Source of the DNA: an uncultured Microbulbifer sp.
GTDB lineage: Bacteria > Pseudomonadota > Gammaproteobacteria > Pseudomonadales > Cellvibrionaceae
Assembly: GCF_913055755.1 (NCBI RefSeq)
Contig: NZ_CAJXKH010000027.1
Location: forward strand, 1-36,929
Reading direction: 5' to 3'
DNA: 36,929 bases
The notes beneath the pieces were generated by a model. The model was not told the origin of the DNA. It did not search any database and saw only the letters and a list, made by a program, of their open reading frames with translations. Positions 16,060 to 24,181 of the stretch are shown in pieces. The position numbers and the translations under genes were made by a program. Position 1 is the stretch's first letter. The number at the start of each line of letters is the position of its first letter.

Positions 16060-18903
16060 ATGAAATACAAATCCGCACATGCAACGTTCAAAAAAATCCC
16101 TGCACTCGAAGCTAAGGGCCTGATACCAGTGACAGCTCCCGAGACCTTCCGCGAGAGGGACCTCGCGGAAGAGCCCCCAGGGATGGGTTCACGGCGTGTC
16201 TCGGGAGCTGTCACTGGTAGCAGGCCCGCCACTCTGTTCCCACGGAGCTCCGTGGAAAGTCCGGAGGCGGCACCGCTGCCGGTAACGGTGTGCAGGACAC
16301 GCCGTGAACCCATCCATGGGGGCTTTTCGAAAACATCCCTGTTTTCGAAAGTCCTGCACACCGTTACCGGCATCAGTACCTTCGCATTAAAGTTTGAGCT
16401 TCGTAAGGCAGTACTTTTGGGCACTGTAGTTGGCTCTGCAATACTGGTCGCCTGCAGTGGCGGCAGTGGCCAGTCGACCGAATCCCTGCCGAATACCAAT
16501 CCCGATTCCGGCGATACCAGTTACTCCGGCCCCGCCCCGGAAAGCGAAGACGTACAGAATTACAAGCGCTATATCTGGGACAACCTCGCCGCGGAAAATC
16601 GCTGTGGTAGCTGCCATATCGAAGGCAACCAGAGTCCGCGCTTTGTGCGCGGTGACGACATCAACCTCGCCCACGGCGAAGGCCGCGAACTGGTCAACCT
16701 CAGCGACCCGGCAGAATCCCGCTTTGTCACCAAAGTAGCCAGCGGCCACAACTGCTGGCTCTCCAGCGCCGACGCCTGTGCGGAAATCATCACCAATTAC
16801 ATCGAAGAGTGGGCCCAGGCCGCCGGCAGCGTGGTGAGCACCATCAACCTCACGCCACCGCCCGAACGCACCGTCGGCGCCAGTAAAAACTTCCCCGCAA
16901 GCAGTGGCAGTTTTGCCACCACGGTTTATCCGCTGTTGGACGAGTATTGCTCCAGCTGTCACAGCGAAGATGCGGCAACCGCACAGCAACCGTATTTTGC
17001 CAGCAGCGATATCGACAAAGCCTACGAAGCCGCCAAGGCTCGGCTGGATCTGGGCAACCCGGAAAAATCCCGTTTTGTGGTGCGCCTCGGTGACGAGTTC
17101 CACAACTGTTGGAGCGACTGCGCCAGCAACGCCGATACCATGGCGGCGGCGATTAAGAGTTTTGCCGATGGTATTTCGGTGACGGAAGTGGATCCCAGCT
17201 GGGTAATCAGCAAGGCGCTGTTCCTCACCGATGGCGTGGTCGCCAGCGGCGGCGGCCGCATCGAGAACAACGCGATTGCGCTGTATGAATTCAAGACCGG
17301 CTCCGGCACCACCGCGTTCGATACCTCCGGGGTGAACCCCGCCATCGACCTGACCCTGTCCGGCGACGTCGAGTGGCTGGGGTCCTGGGGTATCCAGTTG
17401 AACGGCGGGCGCGCCCAGGGCGCCACCGCCACCAGCAAGAAACTGTTCGACGTCCTGAGTGGCACCGGTGAGTACACCATCGAAGCCTGGGTGGCACCGG
17501 CCAATGTGGTGCAGGATGGCCCGGCGCGCATCGCGAGCTATTCCGGTGGCAACGATATCCGCAACTTCACCCTCGGCCAGGCGATGTACAACTACACCTT
17601 CCAGAACCGCAACGACGCGGCCTCTGGAAACGGTACCGACGCCGATGGCATGCCGGCACTGATTACCGAGGATATGGCGGAGCGCGCGCAGGCCACCCTG
17701 CAGCATGTGGTCGCGACTTTTGATCCGATCAATGGCCGCCGCCTGTACGTCAACGGCGAATTTACCGGTGACGCCGACCCGTCGGACCCCGGCCTGCTAT
17801 CTACCTGGGATGACACCTTCGCACTGGTGCTCGGCAGTGAATTGTCCGGCGATCACCAGTGGCAGGGTTCCGTGCGCCTGCTGGCGATCCACTCCCGCGC
17901 GCTTTCCGAGGAGGATATCCTCACCAATTACGAGGCCGGTGTGGGTGAGAAATTCCTGCTGCTGTTCAAGGTGGAAGAGCAGACCGGCGTGCCCCAGGGT
18001 TACGTGATGTTCGAGGTACAGCAGTACGACAACCACGGTTACCTGTTCAGCGAACCCAAGTTCATCACCCTGGAAGACGGCGTCACCCCCGACGGCATCG
18101 CCATTCAGGGCATGCGCATCGGCATCAACGGCCGCGAGGCAACCGTAGGCCAGGCCTGGGCCAACCTCAACACCACGGTGACCGCCAGCGAGTATGATCC
18201 CGAAAGCGGCCAGCAGCTGTCACCACTTGGCACCATCATTTCCCTGGAAAAAGGCCCCACCGGGGACGAGTTCTTCCTCACTTTCGAGCGCCTCGGCAGC
18301 GAAGAATTTGCGCGTGTGGAAGCCACCCCGGCGGCGCCGGCGGCACCCGCGGACCTGACCCCGCAACCGCGTATCGGTATCCGCCGCTTCGAACAGATCC
18401 ACGCCGCGCTTTCCGCCGCAACCGGAATTTCCAGTACCAACCCGGCAGTGATGGAAACCTGGGAAAAGGTGAAACAGCAACTGCCGGTGGAGGCCGATGT
18501 GCGCGGCTTCCTCGCCGCACAGCAGATGGGCATTACCCAGCTGGCGGTGAAGTACTGCAGCACCCTGGTAGACGATGCCAGTGCGCGCGCTGCTTACTTC
18601 CCGGGATTCGATTTTTCCGCGAACGCAGCCAGTGCCTTCGACAGCGATGCCAAACGCGCGCAGATCATCGACCCGCTACTGGAAAACCTGCTGGGACGCC
18701 CGATCACCTGGCCCGCGGCGGTTGGCGGGCACACCGCACAGCTGGCGAGTGCGCCGGATGAAAGTGCAGTGCGCGCGGAACTGAACGGACTGATCGACAC
18801 CATGACCGCCTGCAGCTCTGGCTGCAGCGCGGACCGCACCCCCACCACCGTCAAGGCGACCTGCGCGGCGGCGATGGGCAGTGCGATGATTTTGATTCAC
18901 TGA
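16060..18903 (+). CDS. Diheme LamG-domain cytochrome, N-terminus invaded by a repeat
   Basis: The product has 947 residues from ATG 16060 (four bases after the previous stop, GGGGGA upstream). Residues about 22-116 are encoded by an inserted palindromic element, yet the frame stays open. Next comes a lipoprotein signal (LRKAVLLGTVVGSAILVAC, Cys132), then two heme motifs (CGSCH at 182, CSSCH at 297), each followed by an HNCW segment. A LamG/concanavalin-like domain follows (about 450-640: YTIEAWVAPANVV, RLYVNGEFTGD, SVRLLAIHSRALSEEDI), and then a C-terminal region with paired cysteines (CSSGCSADRT). The hydrophobic signal would normally sit at the very N-terminus. No ATG or GTG lies just ahead of it, so export of this copy is uncertain. 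A TTG at codon 120 would leave no basic residues. Confidence 0.8.
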   Translation: MKYKSAHATFKKIPALEAKGLIPVTAPETFRERDLAEEPPGMGSRRVSGAVTGSRPATLFPRSSVESPEAAPLPVTVCRTRREPIHGGFSKTSLFSKVLHTVTGISTFALKFELRKAVLLGTVVGSAILVACSGGSGQSTESLPNTNPDSGDTSYSGPAPESEDVQNYKRYIWDNLAAENRCGSCHIEGNQSPRFVRGDDINLAHGEGRELVNLSDPAESRFVTKVASGHNCWLSSADACAEIITNYIEEWAQAAGSVVSTINLTPPPERTVGASKNFPASSGSFATTVYPLLDEYCSSCHSEDAATAQQPYFASSDIDKAYEAAKARLDLGNPEKSRFVVRLGDEFHNCWSDCASNADTMAAAIKSFADGISVTEVDPSWVISKALFLTDGVVASGGGRIENNAIALYEFKTGSGTTAFDTSGVNPAIDLTLSGDVEWLGSWGIQLNGGRAQGATATSKKLFDVLSGTGEYTIEAWVAPANVVQDGPARIASYSGGNDIRNFTLGQAMYNYTFQNRNDAASGNGTDADGMPALITEDMAERAQATLQHVVATFDPINGRRLYVNGEFTGDADPSDPGLLSTWDDTFALVLGSELSGDHQWQGSVRLLAIHSRALSEEDILTNYEAGVGEKFLLLFKVEEQTGVPQGYVMFEVQQYDNHGYLFSEPKFITLEDGVTPDGIAIQGMRIGINGREATVGQAWANLNTTVTASEYDPESGQQLSPLGTIISLEKGPTGDEFFLTFERLGSEEFARVEATPAAPAAPADLTPQPRIGIRRFEQIHAALSAATGISSTNPAVMETWEKVKQQLPVEADVRGFLAAQQMGITQLAVKYCSTLVDDASARAAYFPGFDFSANAASAFDSDAKRAQIIDPLLENLLGRPITWPAAVGGHTAQLASAPDESAVRAELNGLIDTMTACSSGCSADRTPTTVKATCAAAMGSAMILIH
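16124..16219 (-). repeat. Palindromic element, module A
   Basis: Outer arms at 16124-16145 and 16198-16219 are perfect 22-bp inverted repeats. Inside, reading on the minus strand, lies the shared 26-nt core (16172-16197) beginning ACGCCGTGAACCC. It is followed by an inner hairpin with 10-bp stems (16162-16171 and 16146-16155) and loop GTCCCT. Orientation is opposite to module B; the two modules are head to head and separated by 58 bases that contain a 16-bp palindrome (16240-16255). Confidence 0.93.
16278..16371 (+). repeat. Palindromic element, module B
   Basis: Outer arms at 16278-16298 and 16351-16371 are perfect 21-bp inverted repeats whose sequence differs from module A and C arms. The core at 16299-16324 differs from that of module A at one position. 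The inner hairpin has completely different 10-bp stems (16325-16334 and 16341-16350) but the same geometry and loop ATCCCT. A tail with CATCAG...CCTTC and CTTCGTAAG (ending 16407) is shared with the copy at 28056-28151. Confidence 0.93.
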
Positions 18904-18927
18904 TTTTAGTGACGCTCCGGAAAAATT

Positions 18928-20499
18928 ATGCGTAAGAAAAAACATTTCGAACTGGACCAGCCGCTGCGTCACCCGGACCACCACCGCCCGGTGAGCCGCA
19001 GGGATTTTCTCGGGCAGGGTTTTCGCGCCGGTATGGCCACGGTGCTGGGCGGCTCGGTATTCAGCCTGTTCGCCAACCCGCGCATGGCCCATGCCGCGCT
19101 GTCTTCCGACCTGGAAGCGATGCGCGCAACCTGCGGCGTCAGCGCCAACGGTGCCGGCAAGATCCCGTTTATCTGTTTTGACCTCGCCGGCGGCGCCAAC
19201 ATTGCCGGCTCCAATGTGCTGGTGGGCAAGCAGGGTGGCCAGCTCGACTTTCTCAGTACCGCCGGCTACAGCAAACAGGGCCTGCCCGGCGACATGGTAC
19301 CCTCGGTCACGGACACCGCCGGCAACAGCTTTATCAACAGCGACCTCGGCCTCGCGTTCCACAGCGACAGCGGCATGCTGCGCGGCATTCTGGAAAAAGT
19401 TGCCGCAGGTACCGCCGGTGCCACCAACGGCGCGGTGATTCCCGCACGCTCCGAAAACGACACCGGCAACAACCCGCACAATCCGATGTATGGCATCAAT
19501 CGCGCCGGCGCCAATGGTTCGCTGCTCGCGCTTATCGGCTCGCAGACCAGCGAATCCGGCGGCAACTCCATGGCCCCCATGGACCTGATCAACCCGGAAG
19601 TGCGGCCGACAAAAATCGATCGCCCCAGCGACGTTACCGGCCTGGTGGACGTGGGCGACCTGGTGGGCCTGCTGAGCCAGGACGACACCGTCGCGGTCAT
19701 GGAATCCATGTACCGGATTTCCAATGCCAAGCTCGGTAAGGTCAATACCCGGGTCAGCAACGACGCGGTGATTAAGGACCTGGTGAAGTGCGGTTACATG
19801 AAGAGCGCCGACCTCGCCGACCGCTTCGGCGACCCCAGTGCACTGGATCCGGCGCTGGACCCGGACATCGTCGGCCCCGGTGGCATCTTCACCTCCAGTG
19901 AATTTTTCGGTGATCGCGAATTCCAGAAAACCGCCTCCACCATGAAGCTGGTGATCAACGGCTACGCCGGTGCCGGCACCGTCACCATGGGCGGATATGA
20001 CTACCACACCGGCGACCGCGCCACCGGCGAAATGCGCGACCTGCGCGCGGGCCGCTGTATTGGCGCCTGCCTGGAGTACGCCGCACGCGTGGGCCAGCCG
20101 CTGATGATCTATGTATTCAGCGACGGCTCGGTGTTCAGCAATGGCATGGTAGACGACTCCATCGAGGGCCGCGGCAAGGGCGTGTGGACCGGGGACAACC
20201 AGCAAACCGCGGCCTCTTTCTTCCTGGTGTACAACCCGGCCGGCCGCCCGCAACTGCTGGGGGGCAGCGCCGACGAGCAGGCGCGCCACCAGCAGCTGGG
20301 CTACATGCGCCCTTCCGGCGATGTGGAAACCGCAGGCAGCCCCGCGGCCAACAACGTGAACCAGCTGGTGCAGACGGTAGTGCTGAACTATATGGCGCTG
20401 CACGGTGAGCAGGGCAGCTTTGCCAGCCTGTTTCCCAATCACGGTCTCGGCAATGCCAGCCTGATGGACAGCCTCACCGCCTTCTCCCCCATCAGATAA
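18928..20499 (+). CDS. Tat-exported DUF1501-like protein
   Basis: A 523-residue protein whose N-terminus carries a twin-arginine signal (PVSRRDFLGQGFRAG, cleavage near AHA-AL), so it is exported folded through Tat. The body resembles the DUF1501 group (sulfatase-like fold, often encoded next to DUF1592/1588 cytochromes): FICFDLAGGANIAGSNVLVG near residue 80, GGYDYHTGDRATGEMRDLRAGR near 355, MIYVFSDGSVFSNG near 395. I do not see an obvious iron-sulfur motif; Cys residues in RCIGACLEY might matter. It lies 24 bases after the LamG cytochrome gene, with GGAAAAA before the start. The pairing of a DUF1501 protein with cytochromes is typical, but its chemistry is not established to my knowledge. Confidence 0.75.
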   Translation: MRKKKHFELDQPLRHPDHHRPVSRRDFLGQGFRAGMATVLGGSVFSLFANPRMAHAALSSDLEAMRATCGVSANGAGKIPFICFDLAGGANIAGSNVLVGKQGGQLDFLSTAGYSKQGLPGDMVPSVTDTAGNSFINSDLGLAFHSDSGMLRGILEKVAAGTAGATNGAVIPARSENDTGNNPHNPMYGINRAGANGSLLALIGSQTSESGGNSMAPMDLINPEVRPTKIDRPSDVTGLVDVGDLVGLLSQDDTVAVMESMYRISNAKLGKVNTRVSNDAVIKDLVKCGYMKSADLADRFGDPSALDPALDPDIVGPGGIFTSSEFFGDREFQKTASTMKLVINGYAGAGTVTMGGYDYHTGDRATGEMRDLRAGRCIGACLEYAARVGQPLMIYVFSDGSVFSNGMVDDSIEGRGKGVWTGDNQQTAASFFLVYNPAGRPQLLGGSADEQARHQQLGYMRPSGDVETAGSPAANNVNQLVQTVVLNYMALHGEQGSFASLFPNHGLGNASLMDSLTAFSPIR

Positions 20500-20526
20500 C
20501 CCGTAAACCGACACAGAACCAAAGCG

Positions 20527-21534
20527 ATGTACCCCACAAGATTTTTCTCCCTGCTCGCCGGCCTGTTATTTGCAGGTCAGGCCGTTGCAGACTGGCACTA
20601 CGACAAACAGGCGATCATGGGGACCGAGGTACACCTGCAGTTCTGGGTCGACGACGACAGCCGGGCGGACGAGATAAACCGCGCAGTAATGGACGAGTTC
20701 CGCCGTATCGACAACCAGCTATCGCCGTACAAAGAACGCAGCGAACTTTCCAGGGTGAACCGCATTGCCGGGGAGGGCAGCGGCCTGCAGATTTCCGCAG
20801 AGCTGGCGGAAATCATCGATAAATCCCTGTGGTACAGCAAAAAAACCGGGGGCGCCTTCGATATTACGTTCGCGACTGTGGGCAGCCTGTACGATTTTCG
20901 CAAGGGCCAGCAGGCGGATCGCAAAACCACCGACGCACTGTTGCCCGCGGTGAACTACCGCCACATCAACCTGAACAAGAAAGCGCGCACACTCGCGTTC
21001 AGCGACCCCCGCACCAAAATTGACCTGGGCGGTATCGCCAAGGGGTATGCGGTGGACCGGGCTGTCGCCATCCTGAAACGTTACGGCGTACACAATGCCA
21101 GTGTGAGCGCCGGCGGTGACGCGCGGCTGCTGGGTGACAAGCGCGGCAAACCCTGGCTGGTCGGTATTCGCCACCCGCGTGACAAGAGCAGGAATGCCGC
21201 GGCAATCCCGCTGGAAAACACCGCAATTTCCACCTCCGGCGATTACGAGCGCTTTTTTATCAATGACGACCAGCACCGGGTGCACCATATCTTCAACCCG
21301 GCCACCGGGCGCCCCGCGGAAACCGACAGCAGCGGCGATGCCAGCGACAGCGACAAACTGATCAGCGTCAGCATTATCGGTCCTGAAGGCTTTGACACCG
21401 ACCCGCTCTCCACCAGCGTGTTCGTGCTCGGCAAGCGCAAGGGACTGGCACTGATCGAAAGGCTGGCCGGGTTTGAAGCCATCGTCATCGATGCCAATCA
21501 CCGGATGTTTTTCAGCAGCGGTTTACAACAGTAG
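20527..21534 (+). CDS. apbE: FAD:protein FMN transferase ApbE
   Basis: A 335-residue ApbE that transfers FMN from FAD to a Ser/Thr of extracytoplasmic proteins (family knowledge). A signal peptide (ending GQAVAD) without lipobox suggests a soluble periplasmic form. Family motifs are present: QAIMGTEVHLQFW near 28, GGAFDITFATVGSLYDF near 108, TKIDLGGIAKGYAVDRA near 161, SVSAGGDARLLG near 192, ENTAISTSGDYERFF near 230 and HHIFNPATGRPA near 254. Length is normal. It is the last gene of the rightward operon, 27 bases after the DUF1501-like gene. The likely local substrate is the DUF3570 protein encoded at 8542-9702, which has a DxxSGAS motif. No NqrC, RnfG or FMN-binding-domain protein is encoded in the window. 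Confidence 0.95.
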   Translation: MYPTRFFSLLAGLLFAGQAVADWHYDKQAIMGTEVHLQFWVDDDSRADEINRAVMDEFRRIDNQLSPYKERSELSRVNRIAGEGSGLQISAELAEIIDKSLWYSKKTGGAFDITFATVGSLYDFRKGQQADRKTTDALLPAVNYRHINLNKKARTLAFSDPRTKIDLGGIAKGYAVDRAVAILKRYGVHNASVSAGGDARLLGDKRGKPWLVGIRHPRDKSRNAAAIPLENTAISTSGDYERFFINDDQHRVHHIFNPATGRPAETDSSGDASDSDKLISVSIIGPEGFDTDPLSTSVFVLGKRKGLALIERLAGFEAIVIDANHRMFFSSGLQQ

Positions 21535-21633
21535 TCGGTACGGATGCCAACTGGATCACACCCAAATTGCGGCACCCTGACATAATCGAAGCAGTCAAAA
21601 GTTAATCAGATTAATCACATTTCAGGCTTTACC

Positions 21634-22164
21634 ATGTATTCCCTGCGTCGCCTTTGCTCCCACCTGGCCCTGCTGACCGCATTCGCAGCCGGCCCTGTTT
21701 TTGCCCAAACCCGTGATTTCCCCGCTGGCGACCTGGAAGACCTGAAGCGCGAAGTACTGAAACTGAACCGGGACCTGCTGGTACTGGAGGAAGACCTGCT
21801 GTTTCCCGCCCAGAGCCAGGTCGCCGTCTACCTGTCGATGGATGTGGGTCATTTTTTCGACCTGGACACGGTGAAACTGCATATCGACAACAAGCTGGTG
21901 GAAAGCCACCTGTATACCGAACACCAGAAGAGCGCGCTGATACGCGGCGGTATCCAGCCACTGTTCCGCGGCAACCTGAAGTCCGGCGAACACACCATCA
22001 CCGCCTTCTTTACCGGCTTCGGTCCGGAAAAACGCGAGTTCACCCGCGCCGCCACCCTGGAACTGAATAAAACCGACGAACCCGCAGTGGTTGAACTGCG
22101 TATCTCGGACTCCGCAGGCAAGCAGCAGCCGGAGTTTGTGGTGGTCGAATGGCCCGCACCCTGA
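21634..22164 (+). CDS. Exported coiled-coil plus beta-domain protein, start of the TPR/ExbBD operon
   Basis: The product has 176 residues: a signal peptide (ending GPVFAQ), a short helix (DLEDLKREVLKLNRDLLVLEEDLL, residues about 30-54, described by its ends), and then a beta-rich domain (VAVYLSMDVGHFFDLDTVKL, GEHTITAFFTGFGPEKREF, VVELRIS). Homologues in similar operons of gammaproteobacteria are, as I recall, often labelled AraC-family regulators, but there is no DNA-binding domain and the protein is exported. It is probably a periplasmic partner of the TPR proteins and the ExbBD complex that follow. The 99-base gap upstream separates it from apbE and should contain the operon promoter; CTGACA near 21578 is a possible -35. 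Confidence 0.75.
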   Translation: MYSLRRLCSHLALLTAFAAGPVFAQTRDFPAGDLEDLKREVLKLNRDLLVLEEDLLFPAQSQVAVYLSMDVGHFFDLDTVKLHIDNKLVESHLYTEHQKSALIRGGIQPLFRGNLKSGEHTITAFFTGFGPEKREFTRAATLELNKTDEPAVVELRISDSAGKQQPEFVVVEWPAP

Positions 22165-22177
22165 GCCCGCCACCATC

Positions 22178-24181
22178 ATGCAGTTGCGCCACCACCTGAA
22201 AAAATCCCCGCTGTCACTGGCTGTTGCCCTGCTCGCCATGGCCGCGCCCCTGTGCGCGCAACAGGCTGCAGTCACAGAATCTGCGCCAACAGAAACGCCC
22301 GGCCCCGGTCAGAAATTCCAGCAGGCCCAGGATATGCGTTACGGCGCAGCCCTGTACTACTATTTTCAGGGCGATACCTTCGATGCCCTGAGCACCCTGA
22401 TGGTGGCCGAACAGCGCGGCGGCATCAGCCACCACGCGGACAATGCGGACCTGATTCGCGGCGGCATCAGCCTCGCCTTTGGCCTCGAGCGGCAGGCCGC
22501 CGGCCTGTTCGAACAGCAACTGGCAAAAACCACCAGCGGTGACGATCAACAGCGCCTCAGCCGCTACCGGGAAATTGCCTGGCTGAAGCTGGCGGAACTG
22601 AACTACCGCCACGAGAACTGGGATACCGCCGCGCTCCAGCTGGAAAAATCCGGGGCCCTGCACCAGTCCAGCCTGACCCTCAACCTGGCGATCCGCGGCG
22701 GCGACCTGCAGCAGGCGCATCAATTGCTGAGCATGGCGGACCTGCCGCCGGCCAAGCGCACACTCGGGCATATCAACCTCGCCGCTGCGCTGGCGCGTCA
22801 GAATCAGTTGCCGGAGGCGGCGGCGGAATACCGCAGGGCCGCGGCGCTGGTGGAACGGGACCCGCATGCGAGTGAGGAACTGCGCATTCTGCGCGACAAG
22901 GCGCGCATCGGCGCCGGTTATGCGCTGGCACTGAACGGCAATTATTCCGGTGCAGCAGACGAGTTCCGCAGGGTGCGCCTCAATACCCCCTGGTCCGACG
23001 ATGCCTTGCTGGGGCTGGGCTGGGCCGCGGTCAACAGCGGTGCCCACCAGCAGGCGGTGGACGCCCTGGGTTACCTGATCGAGAAAAACCCGCTGTCGCC
23101 CCAGGTGCAGGAAGCCCTGCTGGCACTGCCCTACAGCTATGAACAGCTGGCGCGACCAAAACTGGCTCTGCAGGCCTATCAGCACGCGGAGCAGCAGTAC
23201 GCGCAGGCGCTTGCAGACCTGAAAAACCTGTACGGTGCCGCATCCCAGCTGCAGTTTGCGGAAATCGGCATGGAGGATTCCGCCAACCTGCAGCGCAACG
23301 GTTGGCTGGAGGATGCCCGCATCCCGGCGCTGATTCGCATCAACCGCCGCTACCTGCTGCAGATGATGCAGAGCGACCGCCTGCAATTGCAGCTCGCAGA
23401 GCTGCGCGACCTGCAGCAACTAGCGGGGGTACTCACCCGCTGGCAGGCGCGCCTGCCGGAATTCGACAACCTGATTGGCGAGCGCGAGCAGCGCCGCAGT
23501 GGCATCGTGCAGCGCTACCGGAATGCGCAGTACGACCAGCAGGTGGAAATTGCCGGGGAGCAACTGCGCAGGCTGCAGGCGTCACTGGCACAGATTGAAG
23601 CAGGCCGCGATGGCCTGGCAATGCTCGATGGTGAATCCGCCGAGTTACTGCAGATGGTGCGCGACGCCGAGCGCCGCTACGAAACACTGAAGCGCGCCGG
23701 CAAGACCAGGGACTACCAGCAGCAAACACTGGCGCGGGCGCGCGGCCTGCTGATCTGGCAAGGTTCGGAAAAATACCACGAGCGGCTGTGGCAGAAACAC
23801 AAGGCCATTGCCGCGCTGGAACAACAGATTGCACAGGCCAGCGAGACCCGGCGCAGCGTCGAGCGCATTGCCGCCACCGCGCCACAGCTGAACCTGCTGG
23901 CCGACAGAGTCGCGGACAGCGGCTCCCGCGTGGCACAGCAAGTGGACGCCATCGAACGCGCCAGTGCCACTCTCGAGGCGCAGATCCGCAGTGATATGCA
24001 AACGGCCCTGGCGGACGCCCGCAACCGGGTCGAACAGTATATGGCCCACACCCGCCTGGCCATTGCCCGCATCCAGGATGCCGGCATGCAGGCGCCGGTG
24101 GCACCCGCTACCCCGGTGACCCCAGCTACCCCGCAAGCCCGGCGCACAGACCCCGCAGCAGAGGGCGACCCCGATGTCTGA
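22178..24181 (+). CDS. Exported TPR/coiled-coil protein
   Basis: A 667-residue protein with a signal peptide (LSLAVALLAMAAPLCAQ). The first half (about 50-340) is built of helical TPR-like repeats (YGAALYYYFQGDTFDALSTL, GLERQAAGLFEQQL, LAAALARQNQLPEAAAEYRR). The second half is a long coiled coil (about 390-640; REQRRSGIVQRYRNAQYDQQ, ARNRVEQYMAHTRLAI), and the tail is a Pro/Thr-rich stretch (PATPVTPATP). The ATG at 22178 starts directly with the signal peptide; the open frame extends back to 22091 but overlaps the previous gene without reason. The stop overlaps the next start by eight bases. It is probably a periplasmic scaffold of the envelope complex, comparable in role to TPR proteins of the Myxococcus Glt machinery (inference). 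Confidence 0.82.
   Translation: MQLRHHLKKSPLSLAVALLAMAAPLCAQQAAVTESAPTETPGPGQKFQQAQDMRYGAALYYYFQGDTFDALSTLMVAEQRGGISHHADNADLIRGGISLAFGLERQAAGLFEQQLAKTTSGDDQQRLSRYREIAWLKLAELNYRHENWDTAALQLEKSGALHQSSLTLNLAIRGGDLQQAHQLLSMADLPPAKRTLGHINLAAALARQNQLPEAAAEYRRAAALVERDPHASEELRILRDKARIGAGYALALNGNYSGAADEFRRVRLNTPWSDDALLGLGWAAVNSGAHQQAVDALGYLIEKNPLSPQVQEALLALPYSYEQLARPKLALQAYQHAEQQYAQALADLKNLYGAASQLQFAEIGMEDSANLQRNGWLEDARIPALIRINRRYLLQMMQSDRLQLQLAELRDLQQLAGVLTRWQARLPEFDNLIGEREQRRSGIVQRYRNAQYDQQVEIAGEQLRRLQASLAQIEAGRDGLAMLDGESAELLQMVRDAERRYETLKRAGKTRDYQQQTLARARGLLIWQGSEKYHERLWQKHKAIAALEQQIAQASETRRSVERIAATAPQLNLLADRVADSGSRVAQQVDAIERASATLEAQIRSDMQTALADARNRVEQYMAHTRLAIARIQDAGMQAPVAPATPVTPATPQARRTDPAAEGDPDV

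Noticed and set aside
18676..20514. Long open frame on the minus strand opposite the DUF1501-like gene
   Set aside because: Antisense shadow of a Tat-signal protein; no signal peptide, motif or ribosome binding site of its own.
21634..22164. AraC-family transcription regulator label for the first gene of the envelope operon
   Set aside because: The protein has a signal peptide and a beta-rich domain and no helix-turn-helix; the label appears to be an inherited misannotation.
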